Shown: positions 1 through 5,269 of the stretch, piece after piece
How positions within the stretch are numbered: position 1 is the first letter of the stretch
Layout of the letters: every line of letters begins with the position of its first letter
DNA from: Flavobacteriales bacterium
GTDB taxonomy: Bacteria; Bacteroidota; Bacteroidia; Flavobacteriales; UA16
DNA: 5,269 nt
NCBI GenBank assembly: GCA_030831885.1
Contig: JAURKF010000215.1
Location: 1 to 5,269 of the forward strand
Reading direction: 5' to 3'
Notes under the pieces: model-generated
The model's input: only the letters and a program-made list of their open reading frames with translations
What the model was told of the DNA's origin: nothing
Databases searched by the model: none
Position numbers and translations under genes: made by a program

Positions 1-870
1 GGCGATTTTGGTACCGCCCTTCAGCACTTCCACCGGACTTTGCGGATCAACAAACCGAGTGGTGCCGGCTTCCGGCAGCGGATTGACGTGTATAATCTTG
101 CCTCCTCGTTGCTTGCATTTTTGCAAGGCGGAAAGCATGCGCGGGTGATTGGTGCCCGGGTTTTGTCCTATTACCAATACTACTTCCGCATCATAAATAT
201 CTTCCAGTGTAACCGTTCCTTTTCCGATACCTATCGTTTCGCCCAACCCTACACCACTGCTTTCATGGCACATGTTGGAGCAATCGGGCAGGTTGTTGGT
301 GCCGTAATTACGAACCAAAAGTTGATACAGAAACGCAGCCTCATTGCTCGTGCGGCCTGAGGTATAGAATACTGCCTCATTGGGGTTGCATTGCTTCAAC
401 TCATCAGCAATCATCGCGTAGGCCTTTTCCCAATCAATAGGCTCATAGTGCGACTTACCCGGTGCCAAATACATGGGCTGAGTTACACGACCACTCTTGC
501 CTATTTCATAATCGCTCCAGCGGCTCATTTCCTCGACACTGTGTTGGGCGAAAAAAGCAGGATCGCATCGAAAGTTGGTCGCCTCTTCGGCAACCGCCTT
601 AGCACCATTCTCGCAGTATTCACCAAACTTCGAACGATGCGCGGGCTCGGGCCATGCGCAACCGGGACAGTCGAAGCCGTCACGCTGATTGAGTTTAGCC
701 AGGACCTGCAATCCTTTCCACAGGCCCATTTCGTGAGCAATATGTTGCAACGAAACCGTCACAGCGCCTATACCAGCAGCCTTACCGGGAAGGGCATGCA
801 TCTTCAATCCCGTAAGTTTTACAGGTGGAGTTATTTGTACCGAACGCGCAGAAGTGATTGTCTCAGACAT
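1..870 (-). CDS. FdhF/YdeP-family molybdopterin oxidoreductase alpha subunit, N-terminal 290 codons (runs off left edge)
   Basis: The frame is open from the ATG at 870 to the window edge, giving 290 residues; family members are usually about 750-780 residues, so less than half is present. Visible motifs are GFDCPGCAWPEP at residues 65-76, whose Cys68 and Cys71 could hold an iron-sulfur cluster; SNMCHESSGVGL at 198-209, which lines up with the active-site segment of formate dehydrogenase H so that Cys201 takes the selenocysteine (Mo-ligand) position, followed by the conserved His202; and VLVIGQNPGTNHPRML at 231-246, typical of the molybdopterin-guanine-dinucleotide binding region. There is no signal peptide, so it is probably cytoplasmic. 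Family knowledge: these are bis-MGD enzymes related to formate dehydrogenase; the E. coli relative YdeP is linked to acid resistance and its substrate is unclear, so formate oxidation should not be assumed. The gene follows the FISUMP pseudogene on the same strand after 83 bp. The family call is firm; the substrate is unknown. Confidence 0.93.
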   Translation of the reverse strand, partial: MSETITSARSVQITPPVKLTGLKMHALPGKAAGIGAVTVSLQHIAHEMGLWKGLQVLAKLNQRDGFDCPGCAWPEPAHRSKFGEYCENGAKAVAEEATNFRCDPAFFAQHSVEEMSRWSDYEIGKSGRVTQPMYLAPGKSHYEPIDWEKAYAMIADELKQCNPNEAVFYTSGRTSNEAAFLYQLLVRNYGTNNLPDCSNMCHESSGVGLGETIGIGKGTVTLEDIYDAEVVLVIGQNPGTNHPRMLSALQKCKQRGGKIIHVNPLPEAGTTRFVDPQSPVEVLKGGTKIA

Positions 871-886
871 ACGGTTATTTTTTTCG

Positions 887-916
887 GAAAAATACGGAAG
901 AAGTGCGAAGGGCAAA
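887..916 (-). promoter_or_regulatory. Candidate Bacteroidota-type promoter for the oxidoreductase gene
   Basis: Read on the minus strand, TTTG (916-913) is followed after 18 nt by TATTTTTC (894-887). This matches the phylum's TTTG / TAnnTTTG pattern at seven of eight -7 positions, with a spacer slightly shorter than usual. Initiation would fall near 880, leaving a leader of only about 10 nt. The spacer contains a GTGCGA motif that recurs nearby. Prediction by eye only. Confidence 0.35.
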
Positions 917-950
917 GGAACCATCGCACATCGCACCCCACAATTCGCAC
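903..950. repeat. Cluster of GTGCGA/TCGCAC hexamers in the spacer before the oxidoreductase gene
   Basis: TCGCAC occurs at 924-929, 931-936 and 945-950, and its reverse complement GTGCGA at 903-908. The outer pair extends to GTGCGAA (903-909) and TTCGCAC (944-950) and can form a hairpin of about 10 bp with one bulge. The cluster lies just past the stop of the upstream gene and over the candidate promoter, so it could be an operator, a weak terminator hairpin or a chance low-complexity stretch. Confidence 0.4.
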
Positions 951-953
951 CTT

Positions 954-2102
954 CTACAAATCCCGCATGCATCGCACCGACGCCCCAAAACGTCCGTCGA
1001 AGATATTGCCCGTGGCACTGGCTTGATTGTAATTCAACTGTTGAAACCAACCATCGTTGCCTCCTGCGCTCTGATCGGCCCAATAATATGCGCTGTAACC
1101 TTTTTGCGTAAATACTCCAAACTGTGAGCGGTACCCACCCGGAACCGCGGAGAATCCACTAGAGTTGGTTGCTAATGTATTGGGAGCATACCATATGCCA
1201 TTGCTCGCCTCAACAGTACCCTCCGTTTTCATTGCGCCGCCGGCAACCGACGTGCCGCCCAGCGCATTATGCAACTGCTGCCATTCATAGTTGTCGGGCA
1301 CATGCCAGCCGACAGGGCAAAGCCCTCTTGAATCGGTAACCGCATAGAAATTATAGATGCGCCCATATGGACAAGCATTGGCAATTTGATTTTGGTAATA
1401 GCAGCTGAAAGGTGATTGCACCGGTGTATTCCAACTTGAGTTGTCTTCAACAATGCCAATTAGAGATCCATTTTGAAAATGTCCTACATTCAGATTTTCA
1501 GCCATCCATTCCATCCCGCTCACAATAATTGTTTTGTAGACATTTCCATCAAAGTCCGTAACACTACCATAGGAAACCTCTTCATTATGTATACCCTCCA
1601 AGCCGCAGGTATGCGGCAATCCGTCGGGCAAAGGAGGGTTGGCCGCACTTAATCCGGGAATAACAATAGGTACAGCATTACCAATATATAGTGAATCGCC
1701 GGTAGGGCTTACCTCAAGGTTCACATCATTCGCAAAAAGAGCATAAGGCACACTTACGAGTTGTTGGGTGCCCATGTCGAGAAAGCCATTAGCCTGCTGC
1801 AGCTCAACCTGTAAAAACTTACTACCCGAGGCCCATTCGACAGGAGCAAGCGAGTTATTAATCCCAAGTTTTGTATTGAACACCCCTTGAGCATTCGTGT
1901 TAATCTGCTGCACCTCTGTCCAAACTGAGGTGCCCGTTGCCTGCAGATTGTGAATAGTAAAACGAATCGTAATGGAGGCATTGACCATAGGCTCACCACT
2001 AACATCACGGGCAACTGCTTGATATGCTATGAGCTGAGGAGCCTGAGCCTATAGCAGATTATAGAAAAGTATACCGAGTATAAAAATCGTTTTGCGTATC
2101 AT
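954..2102 (-). pseudogene. FISUMP-domain secreted protein, downstream paralogue, interrupted by an in-frame TAG at codon 18
   Basis: From the ATG at 2102 the frame reads MIRKTIFILGILFYNLL, then TAG (2051-2049), then AQAPQLIAYQAVARD and on without a break to the TAG stop at 954, for 383 codons in total. The first 17 codons form a hydrophobic signal peptide. Codons 20-125 match the Bacteroidota N-terminal module (YQAVARD, then GTQQLVSVPYALFA). Codons about 185-382 form a FISUMP domain (Fibrobacter succinogenes major paralogous domain, TIGR02145), with DGNVYKT, EWMAENLN, CPYGRIYNFYAV, CPVGWHVP, NSSGFSAVPGG and the terminal SVRCMRD. The paralogue upstream (3359-2151) has Trp17 where this gene has TAG, so one G-to-A change explains the stop. 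The next in-frame ATG (1988) would give a 344-residue product without a signal peptide. Nothing else is damaged, so the mutation is recent, is a sequencing error, or is tolerated. The gap to the upstream paralogue is 48 nt, suggesting one transcript. FISUMP function is unknown. Confidence 0.85.
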
Positions 2103-2150
2103 TTTTATTAATGTATGGATGAGTTGGAGAGTAATATAATCAAGGATAGC

Positions 2151-3359
2151 TTAATCCTTCAGACATCGCACGGAAAATCCCGTTCGCTTGCCAAAGTTCA
2201 AACTGCGGAAAACGTTTGCAGAATTATTATAGAATATTCTTGCGTAGCCTGCATTCGCATCCACTTCGGTTGATGTCCAAAAGTAACCATTCGAACCCAT
2301 ATTATTTGGCGCTGCCAAGATGGTTAAGAATCCACCGGGAATTGCGGAAAAACCGCTGCTATTCGATGCTCCTGTATTGGGTGATGTCCACCAACCTGTT
2401 GCAGCCCCAACGGTTCCTGTACTTTTCAGCGGCCCACCTGAACTATTGGTTGCATTACCTCCCTGCGCGTTTGGATCAAACAAGTTTATCAATGTTGTCC
2501 ATTCGGCGTCGGTAGGCACATGCCAGCCCGTAGGACACAATTGACGAGCATCGGTGCACGCGTAGAAATTATAAAGTTTGCCGTACGGACACTCGAACGA
2601 TGCGTTGTCGCTATAGTAAGCCCAAGCTCCCGAAGTTGTGCCCGACCATTGAGCTGAAGTAAGTCCGGAAACTATCGGGTCACCATTGCGGTAGGTACTT
2701 GTATTCAAGTTTTCGGTCATCCATTCCTGTGTGCCAATAACGATGGTTTTGTAAACATTACCATCCTGGTCAATCACACTATTGTAGGTCAACGTTGAAT
2801 TCACAACATTCGATACTCCGCAGATATGGTTGCTCGTGCCTGTGAAAGTGCCGGCACTTCCGCCACCACCATCACCCGAGCCGCCACCACCTGATGCATT
2901 TGCAGCGCTGATTCCCGGAACAATCACAAAGCCCCCGTCACCAATGTAAAGCGTATCGCCCGATTGGCTAACATTGAAACTAATATCCCCGGCATATAGC
3001 GCGTAAGGCACACTCGCCATCTGCTGTGTGCCAATATCAATAAATCCACTTCCCGTGTTCAGCTCCACCTGCATGAATTTTTCACTTTGCGCCCAATTGA
3101 CAACATCGAGCGAAACGGTGCTACCAACCTCTACCGAAAAAAGACCGAGTGCATTGGTGGTTGCCGATTGTTGTTCTTGCCACACCTGCTGGCCTGAAGC
3201 GGTGCCTTGTCGAATCGTAAAGCGGACAGTAACATTGGTGTTTGCAATAGGATCTCCGTTGGCACCTCGGGCCACGGCTTGATATGGAATGCGGGCAGGG
3301 GCCTGCGTCCAAGCTGTGGTTACATAAAAGGCAAGTAAGATGATTAAAATGCTACGCAT
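2151..3359 (-). CDS. Secreted FISUMP-domain protein (402 aa)
   Basis: A signal peptide covers about residues 1-20 (charged MRS, hydrophobic ILIILLAFYVTTA, likely cleavage near TQA). Residues 21-123 form the N-terminal module widespread in exported Bacteroidota proteins (IPYQAVARGANGDPIAN, VWQEQQSATTNALGLFSVEVG, FIDIGTQQMASVPYALYA). A glycine-rich linker follows at 156-170 (SGGGGSGDGGGGSAG; DNA 2850-2894). Residues 198-402 are a FISUMP domain, TIGR02145: DQDGNVYKTIVIGTQEWMTENLN, CPYGKLYNFYACTD, LCPTGWHVPTDAEWTTL, GPLKSTGT, NSSGFSAIPGGF, YFWTSTE, and the closing FSVRCLKD. I see no type IX C-terminal sorting domain, so surface delivery by that route is not supported; the protein is at least exported across the inner membrane. 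The function of FISUMP proteins is not established; they occur in paralogous families of envelope or secreted proteins. It is the first gene of a two-gene tandem pair and is divergent from the esterase at 3497. The ATG at 3359 is set by the signal peptide. Confidence 0.92.
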   Translation of the reverse strand: MRSILIILLAFYVTTAWTQAPARIPYQAVARGANGDPIANTNVTVRFTIRQGTASGQQVWQEQQSATTNALGLFSVEVGSTVSLDVVNWAQSEKFMQVELNTGSGFIDIGTQQMASVPYALYAGDISFNVSQSGDTLYIGDGGFVIVPGISAANASGGGGSGDGGGGSAGTFTGTSNHICGVSNVVNSTLTYNSVIDQDGNVYKTIVIGTQEWMTENLNTSTYRNGDPIVSGLTSAQWSGTTSGAWAYYSDNASFECPYGKLYNFYACTDARQLCPTGWHVPTDAEWTTLINLFDPNAQGGNATNSSGGPLKSTGTVGAATGWWTSPNTGASNSSGFSAIPGGFLTILAAPNNMGSNGYFWTSTEVDANAGYARIFYNNSANVFRSLNFGKRTGFSVRCLKD

Positions 3360-3374
3360 AGTGGATAATTTGAA

Positions 3375-3382
3375 CGAAAATA
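3375..3382 (-). promoter_or_regulatory. Possible -7 box upstream of the FISUMP gene
   Basis: TATTTTCG on the minus strand, 15 nt before the ATG at 3359, matches TAnnTTTG at seven of eight positions and is identical to the -7 box proposed for rpsF. No TTG or TTTG stands 17-23 nt upstream, so the match is weak. It lies in the 137-bp AT-rich divergent spacer (3360-3496), where I see no other convincing signal. Confidence 0.25.
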
Positions 3383-3496
3383 ACTAGAAATGAATTCGGT
3401 GATATCTTGAAATTATAAAATTAAATTCGATATTCAGATGAATAGGATACCGCTAACTTCAACATCCTTTTAATACTCCTATATTATATTCGCTGC

Positions 3497-4645
3497 ATGC
3501 GAATTCTCACAACAATTTCATATCTAGTCATCCTACTCCTGTCTCCTGCCGTCAAGGCTCAGCATTGTATATCGCAACGCTATTCAGAAGCCGTTTTATT
3601 CGACAGCTTGCAGGTACTCGTTTTTGAGGACATACAATATGGCATGGCAACGCAATACTTCACAGGACAGGAGACACCGCTTTTGATGGATGTTTATTAT
3701 CCTAATCCTGCGATTGACCCACTGGAAGAACGTCCATTATTGTTGAATATCCATGGTGGCGGATTTATCGGTGGCGACAAAAGTGAACTTGACTTTCAAA
3801 GTCTTGAATTTGCTAAACGTGGATTTGTAGTTGCCAATATCAACTATCGCGTGGGATGGAATTGCGACAACGTGTTGTGCATTAACTGTTATGGAAGCAA
3901 TTTGCAAAAAGCTGTGTACTGTGCTGTGCAGGATGCCAGGGCAGCCTTGCGCTTTGCGGTTGATCATGCACCAGAATGGGGCATTGACACGGATTGGATA
4001 TTCGTTAATGGTCAAAGTGCAGGCAGCATCACTGCCTTTCACACCGCCTTTTGGAACCAGGCCGAAGCCGATGCGCAAGTGGCCGTGGGCTTTAGCGACG
4101 AAGTAGGTCTGCTAGATAATTCAGGAAATACGTCAACGGCTGTTCACTCAATTAAGGGAATAATCAACCAATGCGGCGCCATGGCAGAGCGAACCGATAT
4201 GGATGATCAACCTGAGATACCTATCATCAGCTTTCACGACGGAAACGATTGCGTAGTCCCCTACAATTATGGGCCACTCATTGGCTGTTTCTGCATTGGA
4301 TTTCTTTATTATTACGGCTCCAACTCGATACACAGTTATCGGTTACAGAACAACATGTGCAGCGAATTACATACAGCGCCGCAAGTGCTGCCCAATCATT
4401 GCACCTACCCTCAACTCAACGCAGTAAAACTCGCCAGTTGCTTTTTAAAACGTATCATGTGCGGCTATTGCTTCAGCTTCGCCGATGATGATATCAATGC
4501 ACTTCCTATTTGCGCCAATCAAGGAGTTAACCCCTCAGTACCTTCTACCAGTCCCTCCTGCCCTGCCGACCTCAACCTCGATGGTGTCGTGGGTGTTGCG
4601 GATGTGATTTTGATGATTGATGCGTTTGGGATGGAGTGTGAATAA
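3497..4645 (+). CDS. Secreted cysteine-rich alpha/beta hydrolase (carboxylesterase-like) with C-terminal dockerin-like module
   Basis: The 382-residue product starts with a signal peptide (MRILTTISYLVILLLSPAVKA, cleavage likely after Ala21). The hydrolase part shows LMDVYYP (63-69), the oxyanion-hole motif HGGGF at 86-90 and the nucleophile elbow GQSAG at 172-176, with Ser174 as catalytic serine. HDGNDCVVPY at 247-256 fits the acid segment, with Asp251 the likely acid. The catalytic His is probably one of His279, His292 or His301; I cannot choose from sequence alone. The arrangement resembles HGGG-type esterases (COG0657 / BD-FAE-like); an ester substrate is inferred and its identity is unknown. 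I count 17 cysteines, consistent with a disulfide-rich exported protein. After a Ser/Pro-rich linker (about 342-354), residues 355-381 form one dockerin/EF-hand-like repeat, DLNLDGVVGVAD, with calcium-ligand positions Asp358, Asn360, Asp362 and Asp369, bracketed by Cys355 and Cys381. No type IX sorting domain is visible. The stop codon (4643-4645) lies inside the left arm of the downstream inverted repeat. Confidence 0.88.
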   Translation: MRILTTISYLVILLLSPAVKAQHCISQRYSEAVLFDSLQVLVFEDIQYGMATQYFTGQETPLLMDVYYPNPAIDPLEERPLLLNIHGGGFIGGDKSELDFQSLEFAKRGFVVANINYRVGWNCDNVLCINCYGSNLQKAVYCAVQDARAALRFAVDHAPEWGIDTDWIFVNGQSAGSITAFHTAFWNQAEADAQVAVGFSDEVGLLDNSGNTSTAVHSIKGIINQCGAMAERTDMDDQPEIPIISFHDGNDCVVPYNYGPLIGCFCIGFLYYYGSNSIHSYRLQNNMCSELHTAPQVLPNHCTYPQLNAVKLASCFLKRIMCGYCFSFADDDINALPICANQGVNPSVPSTSPSCPADLNLDGVVGVADVILMIDAFGMECE

Positions 4646-4646
4646 A

Positions 4647-4670
4647 GGGATAAGGGGTAAGGGGTAAGGG
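4647..4670 (+). other. G-quadruplex motif, plus strand (left arm of inverted repeat)
   Basis: Four G tracts of 3, 4, 4 and 3 bases are separated by loops ATAA, TAA and TAA, meeting the canonical G3+N1-7 rule. It lies directly after the hydrolase stop codon and would also be present in that mRNA. It competes with hairpin pairing to the right arm. Confidence 0.7.
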
Positions 4671-4719
4671 ATAAGATGTTGATTTTAGAGTGCTGATAAA
4701 CAAACACTTAACATCACAT

Positions 4720-4742
4720 CCCTTACCCCTTATCCCTTACCC
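4720..4742 (-). other. G-quadruplex motif, minus strand (right arm of inverted repeat)
   Basis: Read on the minus strand, four G tracts of 3, 3, 4 and 3 bases are separated by loops TAA, ATAA and TAA. It mirrors the plus-strand motif at 4647-4670, so each DNA strand carries one quadruplex-capable stretch. Confidence 0.7.
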
Positions 4743-4765
4743 TTTATACCTGATCCTTTTTTTCC

Positions 4766-4795
4766 TTGCGCAGTTGAAATTCCGTCGTATTTTCG
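4766..4795 (+). promoter_or_regulatory. Promoter of the rpsF-rpsR operon (Bacteroidota type)
   Basis: TTG at 4766-4768 and TATTTTCG at 4788-4795 are separated by 19 nt, matching the phylum's TTG-N17-23-TAnnTTTG pattern at seven of eight -7 positions. Initiation is expected near 4802, giving a leader of about 28 nt that is A/T-rich (AAATTTAAATAAATAACTC) and has no Shine-Dalgarno sequence, as is normal for this phylum. I could not find a convincing S6:S18-binding leader structure in so short a leader. Confidence 0.55.
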
Positions 4796-4829
4796 CGCTC
4801 CCAAAATTTAAATAAATAACTCAAAATCA

Positions 4830-5186
4830 ATGAACCGTTACGAGACTGTTTTCATTATGACTCCCGTGCTGTCTGAAGAGCAGGCAGCGGAAACAGTAGA
4901 AAAGTTCAAGAAGTTTTTGAAGGGCAAGGGTGCCTCTATCAAGCACGAAGAGAATTGGGGCTTGAGAAAATTGGCTTACCCTATCCAGAAGAAAACGACC
5001 GGCTTTTACTACTTGATGGAGTTCGAAGCTGCGGGTGAAGTTATCACTCCGTTTGAAACTGAATTCCGCCGCGATGAGCGCGTATTGCGCTTCCTCACTA
5101 CTGCCATGGACAAGTTCCACATGCAGTATGCCGAGAGCCGTCGCAACAAGGCTAAGGAAAAGAAAGAAACCAAAGCCGAAGCCTAA
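4830..5186 (+). CDS. rpsF: 30S ribosomal protein S6
   Basis: The 118-residue product is a full-length S6, which binds 16S rRNA in the central domain of the 30S subunit as a heterodimer with S18. Recognisable segments are the N-terminal strand [17 protein letters not shown] (2-18), [27 protein letters not shown] (41-67, the conserved strand-loop-strand), and [15 protein letters not shown] (79-93). The tail from about residue 103 ([15 protein letters not shown]) is highly charged and variable in the family. The start at 4830 places the conserved MNRYE at the N terminus, as in other S6 proteins. rpsR follows after 29 nt, the usual S6-S18 operon order in which rplI commonly comes next. Nothing is unusual in the coding sequence. 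Confidence 0.98.
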   Translation: MNRYETVFIMTPVLSEEQAAETVEKFKKFLKGKGASIKHEENWGLRKLAYPIQKKTTGFYYLMEFEAAGEVITPFETEFRRDERVLRFLTTAMDKFHMQYAESRRNKAKEKKETKAEA

Positions 5187-5215
5187 TCTTCATTAACCCT
5201 CAAAAACAGAAAAAA

Positions 5216-5269
5216 ATGAGCGACGAAATTCGTTATCTGAATCCCATCGACATTGAAACCAAGCAGGTA
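5216..5269 (+). CDS. rpsR: 30S ribosomal protein S18, first 18 codons (runs off right edge)
   Basis: The 18 visible residues, MSDEIRYLNPIDIETKQV, match the start of Bacteroidota S18 (typically DIRYLTPL followed by a short linker into the KYCRFKK core, which is outside the window). S18 partners S6 on the 30S platform. It lies 29 nt after rpsF on the same strand and is surely cotranscribed. The start codon follows a run of six A with no Shine-Dalgarno sequence; translation may rely on the A-rich stretch. Confidence 0.93.
   Translation, partial: MSDEIRYLNPIDIETKQV

Larger units (their letters stand above)
4642..4747. repeat. Long G-rich imperfect inverted repeat built of AAGGGRT heptamers
   Basis: The left arm 4642-4680 (39 nt) and right arm 4710-4747 (38 nt) are reverse complements at 35 of 38 aligned positions with a single one-base bulge; the loop is 29 nt (4681-4709). 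Each arm is a short tandem array: on the left four heptamers of type AAGGGAT/AAGGGGT (4645-4672), on the right, read on the minus strand, three such heptamers and one six-base variant. One of the mismatches would be a G-U wobble in RNA. The element starts at the hydrolase stop codon and ends about 20 bp before the rpsF promoter. It could be a dispersed hairpin repeat or MITE-like insertion, or a transcription barrier. No transposase, and no flanking duplication that I could recognise. Confidence 0.9.
4642..4763 (+). terminator. Possible intrinsic terminator after the hydrolase gene
   Basis: The large hairpin described at 4642-4747 is followed by a run of seven T (4757-4763), as expected for factor-independent termination of plus-strand transcripts. 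It would separate the hydrolase transcript from rpsF. Against it: the T run starts 9 nt after the stem base, and the stem is far longer than usual. No matching T run lies on the other side, so it would act in one direction only. Confidence 0.4.

Noticed and set aside
391..1026. 211-codon plus-strand open frame opposite the oxidoreductase
   Set aside because: It lies antisense to a clearly recognised molybdopterin oxidoreductase frame, and its translation shows no domain or signal; a shadow frame.
2049..2051. TAG read as an amino acid (alternative genetic code)
   Set aside because: The same gene terminates with TAG at 956-954 exactly at the conserved domain end, and this is a chromosomal ribosomal-protein neighbourhood rather than a recoded phage.
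3485..3492. TATATTCG as a -7 box for the hydrolase gene
   Set aside because: It ends only 4 nt before the start codon and has no TTG/TTTG at the right distance upstream, and the signal peptide fixes the ATG, so it would require an almost leaderless transcript.
3737..4078. 113-codon minus-strand open frame
   Set aside because: Antisense to the hydrolase core containing HGGG and GQSAG; composition and lack of motifs mark it as a shadow.
4645..4742. CRISPR array from the repeated heptamers
   Set aside because: Units are 7 bp, contiguous and without spacers; no cas genes nearby.
4769..4829. S6:S18-binding autoregulatory leader in front of rpsF
   Set aside because: I could not draw the expected stem with the conserved bulge; the leader after the predicted start is short, A/T-rich and unstructured.

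Overview
The window looks like a chromosomal segment of a member of the Bacteroidota, probably a Flavobacteriales/Cytophagales-type free-living bacterium. The evidence is threefold. Two FISUMP-domain proteins carry an N-terminal export module common in that phylum. The genes have A-rich leaders without Shine-Dalgarno sequences. Upstream elements resemble the phylum's TTG/TTTG plus TAnnTTTG promoter pattern. The genus cannot be fixed from this sequence.

Layout. On the minus strand, reading right to left, lie a full-length secreted FISUMP-domain protein (3359-2151), a tandem paralogue that is intact except for an in-frame TAG in its signal peptide (2102-954), and the first 290 codons of an FdhF/YdeP-family molybdopterin oxidoreductase that runs off the left edge (870 to <1). 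On the plus strand, divergent from the FISUMP pair, lie a secreted cysteine-rich alpha/beta hydrolase ending in a dockerin-like EF-hand module (3497-4645), then rpsF (4830-5186) and the first 18 codons of rpsR (5216 to >5269).

Between the hydrolase and rpsF is a conspicuous 106-bp inverted repeat (4642-4747). Each arm consists of four heptamer units (AAGGGRT type), and each arm holds a four-tract G-quadruplex motif. The hydrolase stop codon lies inside the left arm.

The genes do not form one pathway. The two FISUMP genes are a tandem duplication and probably one transcript. The oxidoreductase has a candidate promoter of its own. The hydrolase is a stand-alone exported enzyme. rpsF-rpsR is the start of the usual ribosomal S6-S18 operon with its own promoter. 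I found no defence system, CRISPR array, transposase, tRNA or rRNA. The observations most worth checking are the Trp-to-stop change in the downstream FISUMP paralogue and the G-rich inverted repeat.
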